Of a stretch of DNA of 7,914 bases, positions 7,373-7,914 are shown one piece after another. Source of the stretch: Alphaproteobacteria bacterium (GTDB taxonomy: Bacteria; Pseudomonadota; Alphaproteobacteria; Rhodobacterales; Rhodobacteraceae); assembly GCA_030830465.1 (NCBI GenBank), contig JAURMY010000217.1, positions 1 to 7,914 on the forward strand, read 5' to 3'. Each line of letters starts with the position of its first letter. Position 1 is the first letter of the stretch. The position numbers were made by a program, and so were the translations under genes. The notes under the pieces were generated by a model that was given only the letters and a program-made list of their open reading frames with translations, was not told the DNA's origin and did no database searches.

Positions 7373-7914
7373 CAGTTCCCCGCAAAAACCGGTTTTTCCC
7401 GCGCCACGAAAGCCTTGTAGGCGCGCACGAAATCCTCGGTCTGCATGCAGATCGCCTGGGCCTGCGCCTCGGCCTCGATTGCCTGATCCGGGGTCATGTT
7501 CCATTCGTGGTTCAGCTGCGTTTTGGTGATGCCGTTGGCGAATGTCGGCCCGGCAGTGATCCGGTGCGCCAGTTTCAACGCCTCATCCTCCAGCGTTGCC
7601 GCCGGATGAACCGCGTTCCAATAGCCCCAGGCCAGACCTTCCTCGGCGCTCATCGAGCGGCCCAGATACAGCAGTTCCGAGGCCCGGCCCTGACCGATAA
7701 TCCGGGGCAGGATCGCGCAGGCCCCCATGTCACAGCCCGCCAGACCGACCCGGTTGAACAGAAAGGCGCATTTCGCCTCGGGCGTGGCCAGCCGCAAGTC
7801 GCTGGCCATGGTGATGATCGCACCGGCCCCTACGGCAACCCCGTCCACCGCCGAGATCACCGGCTTGCCGCAGCCCAGCATGGCCTTGACCAGATCGCCG
7901 GTCATGCGGGTGAA
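7372..7914 (-). CDS. Enoyl-CoA hydratase/isomerase (crotonase) family protein, 5' end cut by window edge
   Basis: The frame is open to the right edge, so the N-terminal roughly 80 residues and the start are missing; 180 residues are visible. The crotonase fold is recognised from [20 protein letters not shown] (about 17-36), which holds the first oxyanion-hole region, ASDLRLAT, and the C-terminal helices ([20 protein letters not shown], about 148-167). The loop that in ordinary enoyl-CoA hydratases reads roughly PE-x-x-x-G-x-x-PG-x-GG is instead [18 protein letters not shown]. The first glutamate is therefore absent and an aspartate appears in the loop, while a later glutamate (ASELLYLG) is kept. 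A plain hydratase is thus doubtful. In the anthraniloyl-CoA context a ring-opening hydrolase, as in 2-ketocyclohexanecarboxyl-CoA hydrolase (BadI), is an alternative (inference). It is the first visible gene of the operon and overlaps the acyl-CoA dehydrogenase start by one base. Confidence 0.88.
   Translation of the reverse strand, partial: FTRMTGDLVKAMLGCGKPVISAVDGVAVGAGAIITMASDLRLATPEAKCAFLFNRVGLAGCDMGACAILPRIIGQGRASELLYLGRSMSAEEGLAWGYWNAVHPAATLEDEALKLAHRITAGPTFANGITKTQLNHEWNMTPDQAIEAEAQAQAICMQTEDFVRAYKAFVAREKPVFAGN

Noticed and set aside
7373..7504. Upstream extension of the acyl-CoA dehydrogenase (44 extra residues)
   Set aside because: These codons are the crotonase gene read in another frame; the ATG at 7372 has a ribosome site and the TGATG coupling, and gives the normal family length.

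Overview
The window looks like part of a high-GC alphaproteobacterial chromosome, most likely a Rhodobacterales (Roseobacter-type) organism. This rests on the style of the proteins (ZapA, the SulP transporter, the 2-aminobenzoate-CoA ligase and the crotonase resemble Rhodobacterales versions), the codon use, and dense head-to-tail packing. No sequence search was run, so the taxonomy is an inference. No RNA genes, insertion sequences, CRISPR arrays, phage genes or long repeats were seen.

Layout: (1) bases 2-364, plus strand: the 3' part of zapA, cut by the left edge. (2) Bases 365-1645, minus strand: a SulP-type anion transporter that lacks the usual cytoplasmic STAS domain; its stop codon directly abuts the zapA stop. 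(3) A 98-base gap (1646-1743) with at most a weak promoter. (4) Bases 1744-7914, minus strand: seven tightly packed genes read right to left. They are a crotonase-family protein (cut by the right edge), an acyl-CoA dehydrogenase, a 2-aminobenzoate-CoA ligase, kynureninase (kynU), tryptophan 2,3-dioxygenase (kynA), a 4-hydroxybenzoyl-CoA-type hotdog thioesterase and a RidA/YjgF-family protein. Junctions within this run are overlaps of 1-4 bases or gaps of 0-10 bases, so it is almost certainly one operon whose promoter lies beyond the right edge.

The operon reads as a tryptophan catabolic route. KynA opens the indole ring to N-formylkynurenine. A formamidase (not in this window) would give kynurenine, and KynU would release alanine and anthranilate. 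The ligase makes anthraniloyl-CoA (2-aminobenzoyl-CoA). The remaining genes fit the aerobic CoA-dependent anthranilate pathway described in Azoarcus evansii, in which a monooxygenase/reductase (also not in this window) de-aromatises the ring and beta-oxidation-like enzymes finish the job. The RidA-like protein lacks the canonical active-site arginine and the crotonase has a non-canonical active-site loop. Both are candidates for unusual steps (enamine/imine hydrolysis, ring opening) on the alicyclic amino-CoA intermediate. These two proteins and the STAS-less SulP are the most interesting items here.
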